The notes: generated by a model from the letters alone, not told the origin. Positions 47,675 to 57,565 are shown, counted from the stretch's first letter. The stretch is 64,000 nt of DNA from Chloroflexi bacterium OLB14 (GCA_001567105.1 LMZR01000053.1:1-64000); one strand, 5' to 3'. Made by a program: numbers and translations.

Positions 47675-48109
47675 TTAATTTGTTTTATCCCTAATTGCAA
47701 CGCACGTGCAAACCCTAAAAAATTTTATTACCAGAGTGATTGTTTGAAGAATAATAAAAATATTTCTTTCTGTGCTTGATTCAGATATAAAAGAATTTAT
47801 CATATCCACAGGGATAATTGAGCCATATATAATTAATAATATTTTATGAGAAATTCCCGCAAGAAAAATTAAAACGAAAGTAACAAGAATTTTTTTATTA
47901 CTTAATAGTTTCTCTTTAATATTTTGATCTCGAAGTGATAGGAAAAACACAGCGACGGGAATAAGCCAAACGATTATAAGAGTTGCTATATCGTCGCCAA
48001 TATATGGATTAACTTTATAATTTTCCTGAGAGAATAAGTCCGAAAAAATTGCCAATAGATATAAAATGACCATTATGTTTAATAAACATGTCCACTTATT
48101 CTCTTTCAT
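47675..48109 (-). CDS. small membrane protein, unknown; possible cassette gene
   Basis: A 144-aa protein with about four hydrophobic helices (LLNIMVILYLLAIFSDLF, IATLIIVWLIPVAVFFLSL, ILVTFVLIFLAGISHKILL, a C-terminal one). The charged middle NIKEKLLSNKK is cytoplasmic or extracellular. It is the gene after the attC at 48276-48345 in the minus orientation, so it may be another, older cassette. No family is recognised. Confidence 0.62.
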   Translation of the reverse strand: MKENKWTCLLNIMVILYLLAIFSDLFSQENYKVNPYIGDDIATLIIVWLIPVAVFFLSLRDQNIKEKLLSNKKILVTFVLIFLAGISHKILLIIYGSIIPVDMINSFISESSTERNIFIILQTITLVIKFFRVCTCVAIRDKTN

Positions 48110-48275
48110 TGAATTCTATTCCTTTCCAATACTTATATGAGATGCAACAGTTTATGAGGTGATATTTTTCACTTCGGGCGATGTGAAATCAAGTGAAAAT
48201 GTTTTATCAAAGTTGATAGATGAAGAGGTGAGAATTAAATCTGTGGGGTGGAAGAATGATTGTGAGGTTGGAAGT

Positions 48276-48345
48276 TAGTAACGGCTGGCGTTGCCTGCGC
48301 GTAGGCAAATAAGTTTCAAGAAAGCTGGTACACGCTTTGTTGGGT
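48276..48345 (-). other. attC site, second cassette
   Basis: The plus strand ends with CACGCTTTGTTGGGT (core GTTGGGT at 48339-48345). The other end has AACGGCTGGCGTTGCCTGCGC at 48280-48300, which differs in only three bases from the site at 49210-49230. The outer core is TAGTAAC (GTTACTA on the minus strand), a weak match to GTTRRRY. The arms GCGTT/ACACGC fold as an attC hairpin. It follows the stop of the LuxR-HTH gene by 92 bp. Confidence 0.75.
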
Positions 48346-49211
48346 GCTGGATGGATGCAAGACTCGTCATTGCCAAAACAAAACATCAATTGTTTTTGCC
48401 TATATTATAAGCAAGCAATCTTGGAGATATAATTTCTTATGCAGTGCGTTTGAAATCGTTGGTATATATCGAATTAAGAAAAAACAAAGCACTTATTAAT
48501 AATAATGGAGTGGAGATTACAAATGCCCAGTCCAATCGCTGACTCCAAATTGGATAGAATACCGCCAAACCTAAGAACAGGATTGCTCCTATCCAATCTC
48601 GTCGCCATGCAATGGTTAATATAATTACAACAAGAATGCTTGGAATTAAGTTAAATAGCAGGGAAATAATCGTTTCTCCAAAGCTGTGAGATTCGCCGAA
48701 TACATCTAATGCAAACATACTTAGAAATATTGCGAAAATGATGCACAATACTCTTGGAGACCAAAAGAAAAAACGCTTTGCATTTACATGTGTTTTTATG
48801 AAGGTTTTGACATCTTCTGAGATAATGTTTTTCATTGTAGCAAACTCCTTTTGAATAGTGAAAAGTACGTTTTTCACGGGTTGAGTCCATCTATGAATAA
48901 TGGACTGTTTGCTATTATGAGTGCTTTTGCTCAGAATGTTAACTGTAGATTCTACTGGTTGAAAGGAAATATTACCTGTGGTTTTCCCTAGTTTTAGAAT
49001 TAATTCAAACTTGGAGTTTACCTTGGATTTGGCATAAATATTTTTTAAATGAAATTCAATAGTACGCTCAGAGACCTCAAGTGATAAGGCAATTTCCTTG
49101 TTACTTTTCCCTTGGAAAAGCAAGGCAATCACTTCTTTCTCGCGTCGGCTTAATACTTGTATCTGCTCTTTCATATGGCTATCTTATCATTAATCATGCA
49201 CAAGCGCCCAA
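48283..49211 (-). mobile_element. integron cassette carrying the LuxR-HTH gene
   Basis: On the minus strand it runs from the core at 49212-49206 through one gene (49174 to 48437) to the attC at 48345-48276. About 0.93 kb, one gene, gene-then-attC order. Confidence 0.72.
48437..49174 (-). CDS. cassette-borne LuxR-type HTH protein with membrane helices
   Basis: A 245-aa protein. The N-terminal ~60 residues are a LuxR/GerE helix-turn-helix (LSRREKEVIALLFQGKSNKEIALSLEVSERTIEFHLKNI). The C-terminal half (about 135-240) has four hydrophobic helices (VLCIIFAIFLSMFAL, ISLLFNLIPSILVVIILTIAW, WIGAILFLGLAVFYP, WAFVISTPLLLISALFF). It is probably a membrane-tethered transcription factor. It starts 32 bp after a cassette core, so a promoter outside the cassette could drive it. 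Confidence 0.82.
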   Translation of the reverse strand: MKEQIQVLSRREKEVIALLFQGKSNKEIALSLEVSERTIEFHLKNIYAKSKVNSKFELILKLGKTTGNISFQPVESTVNILSKSTHNSKQSIIHRWTQPVKNVLFTIQKEFATMKNIISEDVKTFIKTHVNAKRFFFWSPRVLCIIFAIFLSMFALDVFGESHSFGETIISLLFNLIPSILVVIILTIAWRRDWIGAILFLGLAVFYPIWSQRLDWAFVISTPLLLISALFFLNSIYTNDFKRTA

Positions 49212-49335
49212 CGGTTCGCGTTACCTGCGCTGGGGTGGGGACGGCGAAGCCGTCCAACCAGAAAAATGACAAGGCGTGTGAAACTGCTTGGGGTGTGCGC
49301 CGAGTCCCCAGCGTCAGGGACACGCTTTGTTGGGC
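49206..49335 (-). other. attC site with strong hairpin, first cassette
   Basis: GCCCAAC (49206-49212) and GTTGGGC (49329-49335) are perfect inverted cores that satisfy RYYYAAC and GTTRRRY. Inside, CGCTGGGG pairs with CCCCAGCG and GCG(T) pairs with ACGC; the centre contains GACGGCGAAGCCGTC. A 130-bp imperfect palindrome is typical of attC. On the minus strand the gene stop (49340) is 5 bp before it. Confidence 0.88.
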
Positions 49336-50362
49336 AGTTTTATTTTGGAAGAGTCGCCCGATATGATAAATAACTTCCATAATTAGTGACAATTGCACGC
49401 ATACAAGTTTTCACCGCCAGTATGGAAGTTTCTTCAATGTTGTCAAACGCATCTTTGTCTGAGAAGCCTTTTTTTTCTTTCCAATCATTAATGTATTTCT
49501 TGGCGCGAGTTGCATTATCGTGGACTAAGACGTGACGATACTTCATAATAAGATTTACATCGTCTTGCTTCACCGCATAGATTGCGTCAAAGTTTTTATT
49601 CCAAAGGTCAACGCCATCAAGCGGGTTCTCAGATTCTTGCGTAAATATATGCTCGAAAAATAGTGCTGTATTGACAATGATTGCACTTCTTTCATTGAGA
49701 AGCGGGTTTACGCCCATTTTTAACGCTGTAAACTGCTGATTAGATTGTCTGATAATACATTTGAGATATAAGAAAATCAATTTCGCTTTAGCCGAATCGT
49801 GCGAGGATGCTTTTAATGATTGGAAGACGAAATTATACATTTGAAGCAATTGCGATTCGTCGGTAGAGGTAATAATTATTTGATTCGTTTTCTTCCCCAT
49901 GAATAAAGTTGTCCAGGGTCCTAAGCTTGGAGAATTTGTGTTTCTGTTATTTGAAAAGGTCTCTATGCCTGCTACAAGAAAATAATCTGACAAGATAGAT
50001 AATGCAATGGCAATGTATGAACAATCATGTAAATCAAAAGGATTATTATCTATCTCGTCTTGAAAATGCTGCGTGCCTATCACAACATCCGAGTCAATGA
50101 GCGATTTATAAAACCTTGAAAGCCCCAAGCCGAGTGGGTCTCTATCAAACATGAGCACGGAGGTGGAGAAGTTTACTGGTTGACCTTTATACTTTGGAGC
50201 TGCTTCAATCCAAACATCTTTTGCCAAGTTGATTTTCTTGGAAGATGCTAATACTACATTGTGAAGTTTGAATATCGTAGTGTAGAGAAGATTGTTATTA
50301 TTCATCATAGAGATGGCTCGACTTTATATTTCTTGATATTCTTTTCGCAAGGAACTGCCCAA
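49212..50362 (-). mobile_element. integron cassette carrying a HEPN-like gene
   Basis: On the minus strand it runs from the core GTTGGGC (50363-50357), through one gene (50308 to 49340), to the attC core at 49212-49206. Both boundary cores are GTTGGGC. About 1.15 kb. Confidence 0.8.
49340..50308 (-). CDS. cassette-borne protein with a HEPN-like RX4H motif
   Basis: A 322-aa soluble protein. Near the C-terminus, MKYRHVLVHDNATRAKKYI contains R-x4-H, the catalytic motif of HEPN ribonucleases, in a helical context. Most of the rest (FLYLKCIIRQSNQQF, NTALFFEHIFTQ) is helical. HEPN proteins often act in defence or toxin-antitoxin systems, which would fit an integron cassette, but no partner gene is seen and the assignment is tentative. 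Confidence 0.7.
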   Translation of the reverse strand: MMNNNNLLYTTIFKLHNVVLASSKKINLAKDVWIEAAPKYKGQPVNFSTSVLMFDRDPLGLGLSRFYKSLIDSDVVIGTQHFQDEIDNNPFDLHDCSYIAIALSILSDYFLVAGIETFSNNRNTNSPSLGPWTTLFMGKKTNQIIITSTDESQLLQMYNFVFQSLKASSHDSAKAKLIFLYLKCIIRQSNQQFTALKMGVNPLLNERSAIIVNTALFFEHIFTQESENPLDGVDLWNKNFDAIYAVKQDDVNLIMKYRHVLVHDNATRAKKYINDWKEKKGFSDKDAFDNIEETSILAVKTCMRAIVTNYGSYLSYRATLPK

Positions 50363-50396
50363 CTAAGCATTATACAGAAACTTTCCATATAACCAA
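50357..50396 (-). promoter_or_regulatory. third attI-like core with a cassette promoter
   Basis: The core GTTGGGC (50363-50357, minus strand) is preceded by CTGTATAATGCTTA, which resembles CTGTATAAATCATA before the core at 97. A promoter lies here: -35 TTGGTT (50396-50391), 16 nt, -10 TATAAT (50374-50369). It would transcribe the cassettes as Pc does in classic integrons. No intI lies on the other side. Confidence 0.6.
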
Positions 50397-50468
50397 TCTA
50401 TATAAGGTCTTGTAACTTAAATATAAACTGATAGTTAATCTTTGACAATCCTGCTTTTCAGTACAAAC

Positions 50469-51074
50469 TCAATCTGCAAATTCAATTTGCAAATCCTGTG
50501 CTTTAATTTTTACTCCGTTCAACGCCTCAAAACTCAAATTCCATTTTTCTAAATTATATTTTTCTGCGACACGGTCAAATAAGGCGTGGTAGCCTGCTTT
50601 GATGATCAAATCCCAACTCAAGCCTAGCAATTTTGACATATTTTTTATTTCATTAATGTTATTGCTTTCAATTTCAACAAATTCGCCGTAAGGTAATTCA
50701 TCCAGCATGATGTGCGTTTCATTTAATTCATACGTTCTGCGGAATTTTTCATAGAAGACCACAGGCGCAAAGCCAATGGATTCAAGTAATTTTTTGGCTT
50801 TGTCAAAATCTGCAACAACAAATTCAATTTCTTCACGGCTCATCACCCCTTCAACTTCTTGGCTTGCTCCCTTGAAAGTTATTTTGGCTTGTTCATCTTG
50901 CCTCAGGCGTAACACTTTTTTATTGTTGCGTAACTCACCATTTGGAAAATCAAAACGATAATTGATTTCATGCACGCGTGGCTGAATCAATTGCGCCTTC
51001 AACTCCAGAAGGCGCAATTCAATTGATTGTAAATTCTGCACAAAAAATTTCGCTTCGGTTTCTTGGTTATTCAT
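50469..51074 (-). CDS. CYTH-domain (class IV adenylate cyclase/ThTPase-like) protein
   Basis: About 201 aa from ATG 51074 (GAGGA upstream). The signature ExExK is ETEAKF at residues 5-10, and further charged strands follow (RLRQDEQAKITFKG, IMLDELPYGEFVEIE). CYTH enzymes hydrolyse triphosphates such as thiamine triphosphate, inorganic triphosphate, or make cAMP. Sequence cannot decide. Confidence 0.88.
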   Translation of the reverse strand: MNNQETEAKFFVQNLQSIELRLLELKAQLIQPRVHEINYRFDFPNGELRNNKKVLRLRQDEQAKITFKGASQEVEGVMSREEIEFVVADFDKAKKLLESIGFAPVVFYEKFRRTYELNETHIMLDELPYGEFVEIESNNINEIKNMSKLLGLSWDLIIKAGYHALFDRVAEKYNLEKWNLSFEALNGVKIKAQDLQIEFAD

Positions 51075-51086
51075 AAATCCTCGTGT

Positions 51087-51203
51087 CATTCTGAGCCACG
51101 CTCTTGCTCTTTGTGGCGAAGAATCTCTACGATTATCTCAGAGACCCTTCGCCTGGTCTCGATACGGACTTCGTCCTACTCGACCAACGGCTCAGGGTGA
51201 CAT
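51087..51203. repeat. GTCATTCTGAGCC... dispersed palindromic repeat
   Basis: TCATTCTGAGCCACGCTCTTGCTCTTTGTGGCGAAG and, at the other end, CGGCTCAGGGTGACATGA, with TCTCGATACGG...TACTCGACC between, form a composite inverted repeat. Shares words with 44030 and 53353. Confidence 0.6.
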
Positions 51204-51214
51204 GAATTGAGATT

Positions 51215-51712
51215 TTATTTCACACTCAACAAAGCCTGTTTTTGTTCCACACTCTCCCCAGCCTTCACCCGAATCCGCTCCACGATTCCATCTTTTGGAG
51301 ATTTCAACTCATTTTGCATCTTCATAGATTCGAGAATAATCAATACTTGTCCTTTTTTGATTTCTTGACCTTCAGCAACTGGAATGCTGACGACGAGTCC
51401 AGGCATTGGGGCTTTGAGATTAAATTCGCCTCCTTCTGCCACGCCTCCGCCTGCCGCTGCTCTGAGACGTTTTTCTCTTTCATCTTCCACTGTAATTTGA
51501 TATTGCTTTCCACGCATCAACACTTGCCAGCCTTCATCACTTTCAGAGATGAAAGACTCGTAAGATTTTCCATCAATAATGACTGAAAAGACAGGTTGCC
51601 CACTGACTGATTCAAAATCTACAGTTAACAACCTTTCACCAATGCGGATGTGTTTATCATCCACAATTTCCACTTCAAATTCTTTTCCATCAACAGTTGT
51701 TATATATTTCAT
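51215..51712 (-). CDS. biotin carboxyl carrier (biotin/lipoyl attachment) protein
   Basis: A 165-aa biotin carrier of an acyl-CoA carboxylase. The C-terminal biotinyl domain has LESMKMQNELKSPKDG, with the biotinylated Lys in MKM. The N-terminal ~90 residues are a beta-rich adaptor. It is followed upstream by biotin carboxylase and carboxyltransferase genes on the same strand, so it is part of one cluster. Confidence 0.88.
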   Translation of the reverse strand: MKYITTVDGKEFEVEIVDDKHIRIGERLLTVDFESVSGQPVFSVIIDGKSYESFISESDEGWQVLMRGKQYQITVEDEREKRLRAAAGGGVAEGGEFNLKAPMPGLVVSIPVAEGQEIKKGQVLIILESMKMQNELKSPKDGIVERIRVKAGESVEQKQALLSVK

Positions 51713-51730
51713 AAAACCTCAAAGTCATTA

Positions 51731-51783
51731 AGTACTGCGACATTTATGTCGCCAGCAAAACGCAAGATAAATCTTGCAGTACT
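51731..51783. repeat. AGTACTGCGACATTTATGTCGC / GCAAGATAAATCTTGC repeat
   Basis: Two hairpins flanked by AGTACTGC and GCAGTACT. Same family as 13395-13440. Confidence 0.7.
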
Positions 51784-51833
51784 CTTTTGTGTAATTCTCA
51801 AATCACTAACCGCTAATCGCTAACAGCCAACCG

Positions 51834-53339
51834 CTACCTATGCATTCTCTCCCAACGTCCAACCCATTTCCAGTTACTGGCATCTCGCTCATTTCTACGC
51901 ACAATTTGAGCCGAGCGTTCAGTCTGCTGATGGGCAACTAAGGTTGCTAGAATCGCGGCAATTTCCACGTTAGGATCTGAGGCGTTTTCTGTATCCATTG
52001 AAAATCTTTCTTCAATGAATCGTGTATCAAATTGACCGCCCATAAAGCGATGCGAATCCATCAATGTTTGATGAAATGGGATATTTGTTTTCACGCCAAC
52101 GATGCGATATTCTTCTAAAGCGCGGCGCATTCTCAAAATGGCTTGTGCGCGTGTTTCACCCCATACAATTAATTTTGCAATCATAGGGTCATAATAAGGT
52201 GTAATTTCAAAACCAGGATACACACCAGTATCCACACGCACGCCTGGACCTGTTGGAATTAAACTATGTGCAATGAGTCCAGTAGATGGGATGAAATTAT
52301 TAAACGGATCTTCTGCATTGACACGACATTCAATAGCATGACCATTAAATTGAATTTGATCTTGTGTATAACTTAATTGTCTGCCACGCGCCACGCGAAT
52401 TTGTTCTGCGACAATATCTACGCCTGTTACCATTTCAGTAATAGGATGCTCCACTTGCAAGCGTGTGTTCATTTCTAAGAAATAAAAATTTTTATCTTTA
52501 TCAACTAAAAATTCAATCGTGCCTGCGTTGACATAATCCACAGCCTGCGCAGATTTAACCGCTACGTTCCCCATTTTTTCGCGCAACTCATCATCCATAA
52601 ATGGCGAAGGTGCTTCTTCCAATAATTTTTGATGACGGCGTTGTATCGAACATTCACGTTCACCCAAATGAATCACATTGCCATGTGCATCCGCTAGGAT
52701 TTGAAATTCGATATGCCTTGCGCCTTCGACTAATTTTTCGAGATAAACATTCCCGTCACCGAATGCTGATTCCGCTTCACGCCTCGCCGACTCGAGTAAA
52801 GTTGGCATCTCATCTATGCTTCTGACTTCCCTCATGCCTTTTCCTCCGCCCCCTGCGGTGGCTTTGATTAACAATGGAAACCCAATGGTTGGCGCAATTT
52901 TCAATAAATCATCGTTGGTCATATTGCCAACATCTTCAGTGCCTGGCACAACTGGCACACCTGCTTTAATAACTGTTGCCCGCGCTTTACCTTTATCTCC
53001 CATCGCCGCAATAGATGAAGGTTTGGGACCGATAAAAGCAATTCCTAAATCGGCGCACTTGCTAGCAAAATCTTCACGCTCTGCTAAAAATCCATAACCA
53101 GGGTGAATTGCATCTGCCCCTGATTTTTTAGCAACATCTAAAATTTTATCTGCACGTAGATATGATTCTCTCGATGGTGCTGGACCTAACAAATAGGCTT
53201 CGTCTGCATAACGTACATGCAAAGCATTTCTATCGGCTTCTGAAAACACAGCCACAGTCTCTAAACCGAGCTCTCGACAAGCGCGGATAATGCGAACAGC
53301 AATTTCACCACGATTTGCAATTAGGACTTTTTTAAACAT
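51834..53339 (-). CDS. accC: biotin carboxylase subunit of acyl-CoA carboxylase
   Basis: A 501-aa ATP-grasp enzyme that carboxylates biotin. It opens with KVLIANRGEIAVRIIRACRELGLETVAVFS. The glycine-rich ATP loop is LIKATAGGGGKGMREV (about 160-173), and EMNTRLQVEHPITEMVTGVDIV (about 290-310) is the biotin/ATP site. The C-terminal ~50 residues extend past accC toward an acyl-CoA carboxylase alpha type. Confidence 0.93.
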   Translation of the reverse strand: MFKKVLIANRGEIAVRIIRACRELGLETVAVFSEADRNALHVRYADEAYLLGPAPSRESYLRADKILDVAKKSGADAIHPGYGFLAEREDFASKCADLGIAFIGPKPSSIAAMGDKGKARATVIKAGVPVVPGTEDVGNMTNDDLLKIAPTIGFPLLIKATAGGGGKGMREVRSIDEMPTLLESARREAESAFGDGNVYLEKLVEGARHIEFQILADAHGNVIHLGERECSIQRRHQKLLEEAPSPFMDDELREKMGNVAVKSAQAVDYVNAGTIEFLVDKDKNFYFLEMNTRLQVEHPITEMVTGVDIVAEQIRVARGRQLSYTQDQIQFNGHAIECRVNAEDPFNNFIPSTGLIAHSLIPTGPGVRVDTGVYPGFEITPYYDPMIAKLIVWGETRAQAILRMRRALEEYRIVGVKTNIPFHQTLMDSHRFMGGQFDTRFIEERFSMDTENASDPNVEIAAILATLVAHQQTERSAQIVRRNERDASNWKWVGRWERMHR

Positions 53340-53352
53340 AAAACCTCATTTA

Positions 53353-53488
53353 TTCGTCATTGCTAGCCTGATGGTCGAGTAGGGGCGAGGTCTTCTCGCC
53401 CTGTATCGAGACCACAGACAAAGCAATCTCTTTATTTAATAGGGGATTGCTTCGCCACAAAGAACAAGAGCGTGGCTCGCAATGACAT
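53353..53488. repeat. GTCATTGC...GCAATGAC inverted repeat
   Basis: CGTCATTGCTAGCC and GGCTCGCAATGACAT are complementary ends. Inside are GGTCGAGTAGGGGCGAG...CTCGCCCTGTATCGAGACC. Shares its right part with 44030-44108. Confidence 0.7.
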
Positions 53489-53491
53489 AAT

Positions 53492-55042
53492 TACAACGGA
53501 ATATTCCCATGCTTTTTAGCAGGATTCGTATCACGTTTGTTGCTTAACATTTCTAAAGCATTGATTAAACGCGGGCGTGTTTCTTTTGGTTCAATCACAT
53601 CGTCAATATAACCACGTTCTGCCGCTACATAAGGATTTGCAAATTTTTTCTTTATAGTCTGCTACCAATTCTGCTTTTTTAGCAACAGGGTCTTTAGCAG
53701 ACTCTAATTCTTTTCTAAAAATAATATTCACCGCGCCATCAGGTCCCATCACTGCGATTTCAGCAGTGGGCCATGCAAAGTTAACGTCACTGCGAATGTG
53801 TTTGGATGACATCACACAATATGCACCACCATAAGCCTTTCTGGTAATGACAGTTAATTTTGGAACTGTGGCTTCACAATACGCATACAAAAGTTTTGCA
53901 CCCGAGCGAATAATGCCATGATGTTCTTGAAAAGTTCCAGGTAAAAAGCCTGGCACATCTTCAAAGGTGATGATGGGAATATTAAACGAATCGCAAAAAC
54001 GGATAAATCTCGCCGCTTTTTCACTGGCATCAATATCCAACACGCCTGCTAATACTGCGGGTTGATTAGCAATAATCCCAACCGAGTGACCACCTAAGCG
54101 CGCAAAACCAACTACAACATTTTGGGCATAATTTTCATGAATTTCAAAGAAATTGCCATCATCCATAATCATGTTGATGACTTCTTTAATATCGTAAGGT
54201 TTGTTAGGGTCATCTGGCACAATTTGATTAAGCGCATCATCCATTCTTAAGGGATCATCAGTTGTTGTCACAAATGGAGAGTCTTCCATATTATTTTGAG
54301 GCATATAGCCAAGCACTTTACGAATCAGATATAAAGTATCGGCTTCGCTATCTGCCGCCACATGGCACACCCCCGATTTTTCTGAATGCACACTTGCACC
54401 GCCCAATTCTTCTTGAGTCACTTCTTCATGCGTCACTGCTTTAACAACATCAGGTCCAGTCACAAACATATAAGATGTATTGCGAGTCATAAAAATAAAA
54501 TCAGTCAATGCAGGTGAATAGACTGCGCCACCAGCACATGGACCCATAATGGCAGAAATTTGTGGAATGACTCCAGATGCCATCGTGTTGCGTAAAAATA
54601 TATCGGCATAGCCTGCTAATGCGACCACACCTTCTTGAATGCGTGCACCACCCGAATCATTTAATCCGATAATAGGCGCACCATTTTTCATTGCTAAATC
54701 CATAATCTTACAAATTTTTTCAGCATGAACTTCACCTAAACTTCCACCAAACACAGTGAAGTCTTGCGAGTAAACATAAACCAATCTGCCATCAATTGTT
54801 CCCCAACCTGTTACAACTGAGTCGCCTGTAAATTTTTGTTCATCTAAACCAAAATCATGCGTGCGATGAATAACAAAGGCATCCACTTCACGAAAAGAGC
54901 CTTTATCAAGTAATAAGTCCAATCGTTCGCGGGCGGTCAGGCGCCCTTTTTTATGTTGTGCATCAATGCGCGCTTGCCCACCTCCCAAACGTGATTGTGC
55001 TTTTTTATCATTCAACTGTTGAATTTTCGGTTGTGCGCTCAT
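53492..55042 (-). CDS. acyl-CoA carboxylase carboxyltransferase subunit, frameshifted
   Basis: About 517 aa when restored. A crotonase-fold carboxyltransferase of propionyl/acetyl-CoA type: [54 protein letters not shown] and [28 protein letters not shown]. The frame breaks at the T6 run 53644-53649 (A6 on the minus strand, A5 expected); correct reading gives [21 protein letters not shown] and ends at 53492-53494 as [16 protein letters not shown] 55042 overlaps the end of the upstream gene. It works with the biotin carboxylase and carrier in this cluster. Confidence 0.9.
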
Positions 55043-55409
55043 AAGCCTCTCTCGTTGCAAAAAAGATGATGATTAACAAAATGATATTAATACTGACTGC
55101 AAACATAGTATTTGTTTGCGAATTTTGCCAGATTATTCTTTCGCTCCAAAACCAGACCGTGTAACTGGTTGCTGTTCCAACCAGCATTTTCTTGCTCCAA
55201 ACTTTTTTTTGCAAAATTACCCACATTAAAACTAAACCGATTGCTACCCAAATTATACTAACGGCGGCTGTGATTTCAGGCATTAAACTGATAGAAAATT
55301 CATGCAAAACACCGCGCCAAGCTAGCGCTGTCCATGCTTTGATTAAATTCCATATTGTCAAAATTAACACCATTACCAATGTAAGCGTTACTGAAATAGG
55401 ACGATTCAT
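55008..55409 (-). CDS. small membrane protein upstream of carboxyltransferase
   Basis: A 133-aa protein with about four hydrophobic helices ([36 protein letters not shown], a [17 protein letters not shown] region, [18 protein letters not shown]). Its end overlaps the carboxyltransferase start by 35 bp in another frame. It begins at the stop of the GT-C gene, so it is probably in the same transcript. Function unknown. Confidence 0.75.
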   Translation of the reverse strand: MNRPISVTLTLVMVLILTIWNLIKAWTALAWRGVLHEFSISLMPEITAAVSIIWVAIGLVLMWVILQKKVWSKKMLVGTATSYTVWFWSERIIWQNSQTNTMFAVSINIILLIIIFFATREAYERTTENSTVE

Positions 55410-57486
55410 TTAATACTTTGGCTCTTCTAATAAATATAGCAAATCTTTTCCGCCATAACTGTTATATCTTTCAAGGTAAGGCGCAAATTGACCAAAATAA
55501 GGTGGAATTGCCAACAAACGTGGGTTTGCGAATAAAATAGTCATTTTATGTTCGCGTAAATAAAGCGGGGCTTCGCCATTTTGTAGGGCTTGAAAATATT
55601 CATAGCTATTGATTAATCCATCCATATTGACAATGGTTCTACCTTTAATAAAGTAGCCTACATTCCCGCCGCCCGTCATACCGATAACGCTGCCTTCAGG
55701 TGTATTTTTTTCTATATATGCCACTACATCCATATAAGGTTTATCGGTTGGTATAACACCATGCACCATTGAGCTTTGAATTGGCTTCCAAAGCATATAG
55801 GCGGAATACATGCTCATTACCACACATAATATTTCAACCCCAGAGCGAATAAATTCTTTTTTTTAGTATAGGTGTTAGCACATACTGTACTAATAGGCTA
55901 AATAGCAGTGTGAAGAAAATCATTTGACTAACCCAATACCATTCTTTTGCCCCACCATAGCCTGTGGCTGTGTAAGATAACATCTGAATTCCACAACTTG
56001 CGGCTAATGGAATCAAACTGAAATATCTATTAGTTTGTCTTATTTTTTGTTGATTCAGTAATAGCAATATAAAACATAATACAGAAAATAATAAAAGCAT
56101 AATATAAAATCGCTCATTTTCAAATTCTGCACCTGCTAATATTGGACGCAAATAGTTAGATATAACTTGAAAAAAATCTGAGAATGGTTGCAAAGCATTG
56201 TAACCTTGCACTCCAACCCCAAAATAAGCATCCCAATTGAAAACGGGTCTTTCGTAGGCTGTGTTTGGTAGCGAGCCCCACCATCGTTTAATTTGTCCGC
56301 TTACAGGGCTAGATGTTCCAAAAGCAAAATGATTAAAGAGCATGTATGCAATTAATAAACTGCCTAATACGCCATAATAAGCAATACCTTCACGCCACCA
56401 TGTTTGAAAATTAGATTTAAGTTGCGCCAGTGCAGAGCTAGCAGATAAACGATGGCTGGGATTCGAAAACAGGTAAGCAGTGAGGCGAAGCGCGACAAAT
56501 AATAGCAAACTGATGCCGAAATCTAATAAAAAGGCTGAACGCGGAAAATTTTCCACAAATCCAATTTGAATCAAAAATAAATAAATACTCGCAGTGATAG
56601 CTGACCCAATGCCTGTTGCGTAAAAAATATTGAGTATGTTTTTGAAAATTGAATAAGTGCGTGGGTGTTGATATGCCCCCAAAAAATAAAGCGCAAGTGT
56701 TTTGAGGATGATAGCAATAATGGTGGCTTCGACGGCTGAGGTAGAGTAGAAGATGTTGTACGAAGTAAAATCAGTTCGCAAAATAACCGAACTCGTCATT
56801 GAAATAAAAATTATTAAGATATCAAGCGGGAGTAAATAGCGAATGAATGTGCCGCGAAATAAAATCCATACACCGATGATGACTGCTAGAAAGACTAGGT
56901 CTAAACGGCTGAACATAACTAGTGCCGATAAAAAACCTAGCCAAGTAATTTCTTTGAGGGTGATTTTTTCGGTACGCCATCTTTCTTCAAATATTGATAA
57001 TTTATAAATTAAATAAACGATACAGAGTGCGGCAATGGGCGTTTCTAGCCCCATCTGATACACAGTTGCATGGATATAAAAATTGAAAGACCAAAATGAA
57101 GCCGCTAGAATTGCAACAGCATTCGATAAATATTTTTTGATTAAACGATATAGCAAATAGAAGTTGTGATTTGCATGAATGCAATCACAACTAATAAAAC
57201 ACGCAACGGCAAAATGACATCAAAACGTGCTAATGCAAAAATTGGAATACAAATTAACATCCATAGCGGATGATAGCCATTGGTTAAGTTAATTTGGTCA
57301 AATGTACTGCCATAGCCTTCAGAAATATTTTGGGCAACTTTGAAATAATAATAAGCATCATCACGCTTGAACCATTGATTCGGAAATGTATAAGCATCAG
57401 CAGTTGCCGCGTATAAGTGAAATTGCTAAAATTGTGAGGGTTAAAAAAATCTCGAAGGGAGAAAATTGTTTTATAAATTTTTTCAT
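55410..57486 (-). pseudogene. GT-C-type membrane glycosyltransferase, frame broken three times
   Basis: About 690 codons. It starts at 57486 (MKKFIKQFSPFEIF), then AATADAYTFPNQWFKRDDAYYYFKVAQNISEGYGSTFDQINLTNGYHPLW, the first loop of GT-C enzymes with the DD motif, and about ten membrane helices to 55834; the C-terminal extracellular domain ends at 55410 (GGKDLLYLLEEPKY). The frame breaks at about 57411-57420, at 57155-57157 (A3 on the plus strand, A4 expected) and at the T8 run 55857-55864 (T7 expected). It probably moves a sugar from a lipid-linked donor at the outer face. If the breaks are real it is dead; errors are more likely. Confidence 0.8.
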
Positions 57487-57506
57487 TATTAGTTGTTTAT
57501 GTATCG

Positions 57507-57562
57507 GGTGCGTCGCGCTTAAAAAATTAGATGAATCTTAACTCATCAGGCGCGACGCACTC
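57507..57562. repeat. GTGCGTCGCGC...GCGCGACGCAC repeat
   Basis: GGGTGCGTCGCGCTTAA and GGCGCGACGCACTC arms around a ~25-nt centre. Same family as 13817 and 24152. Confidence 0.75.
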
Positions 57563-57565
57563 ATG

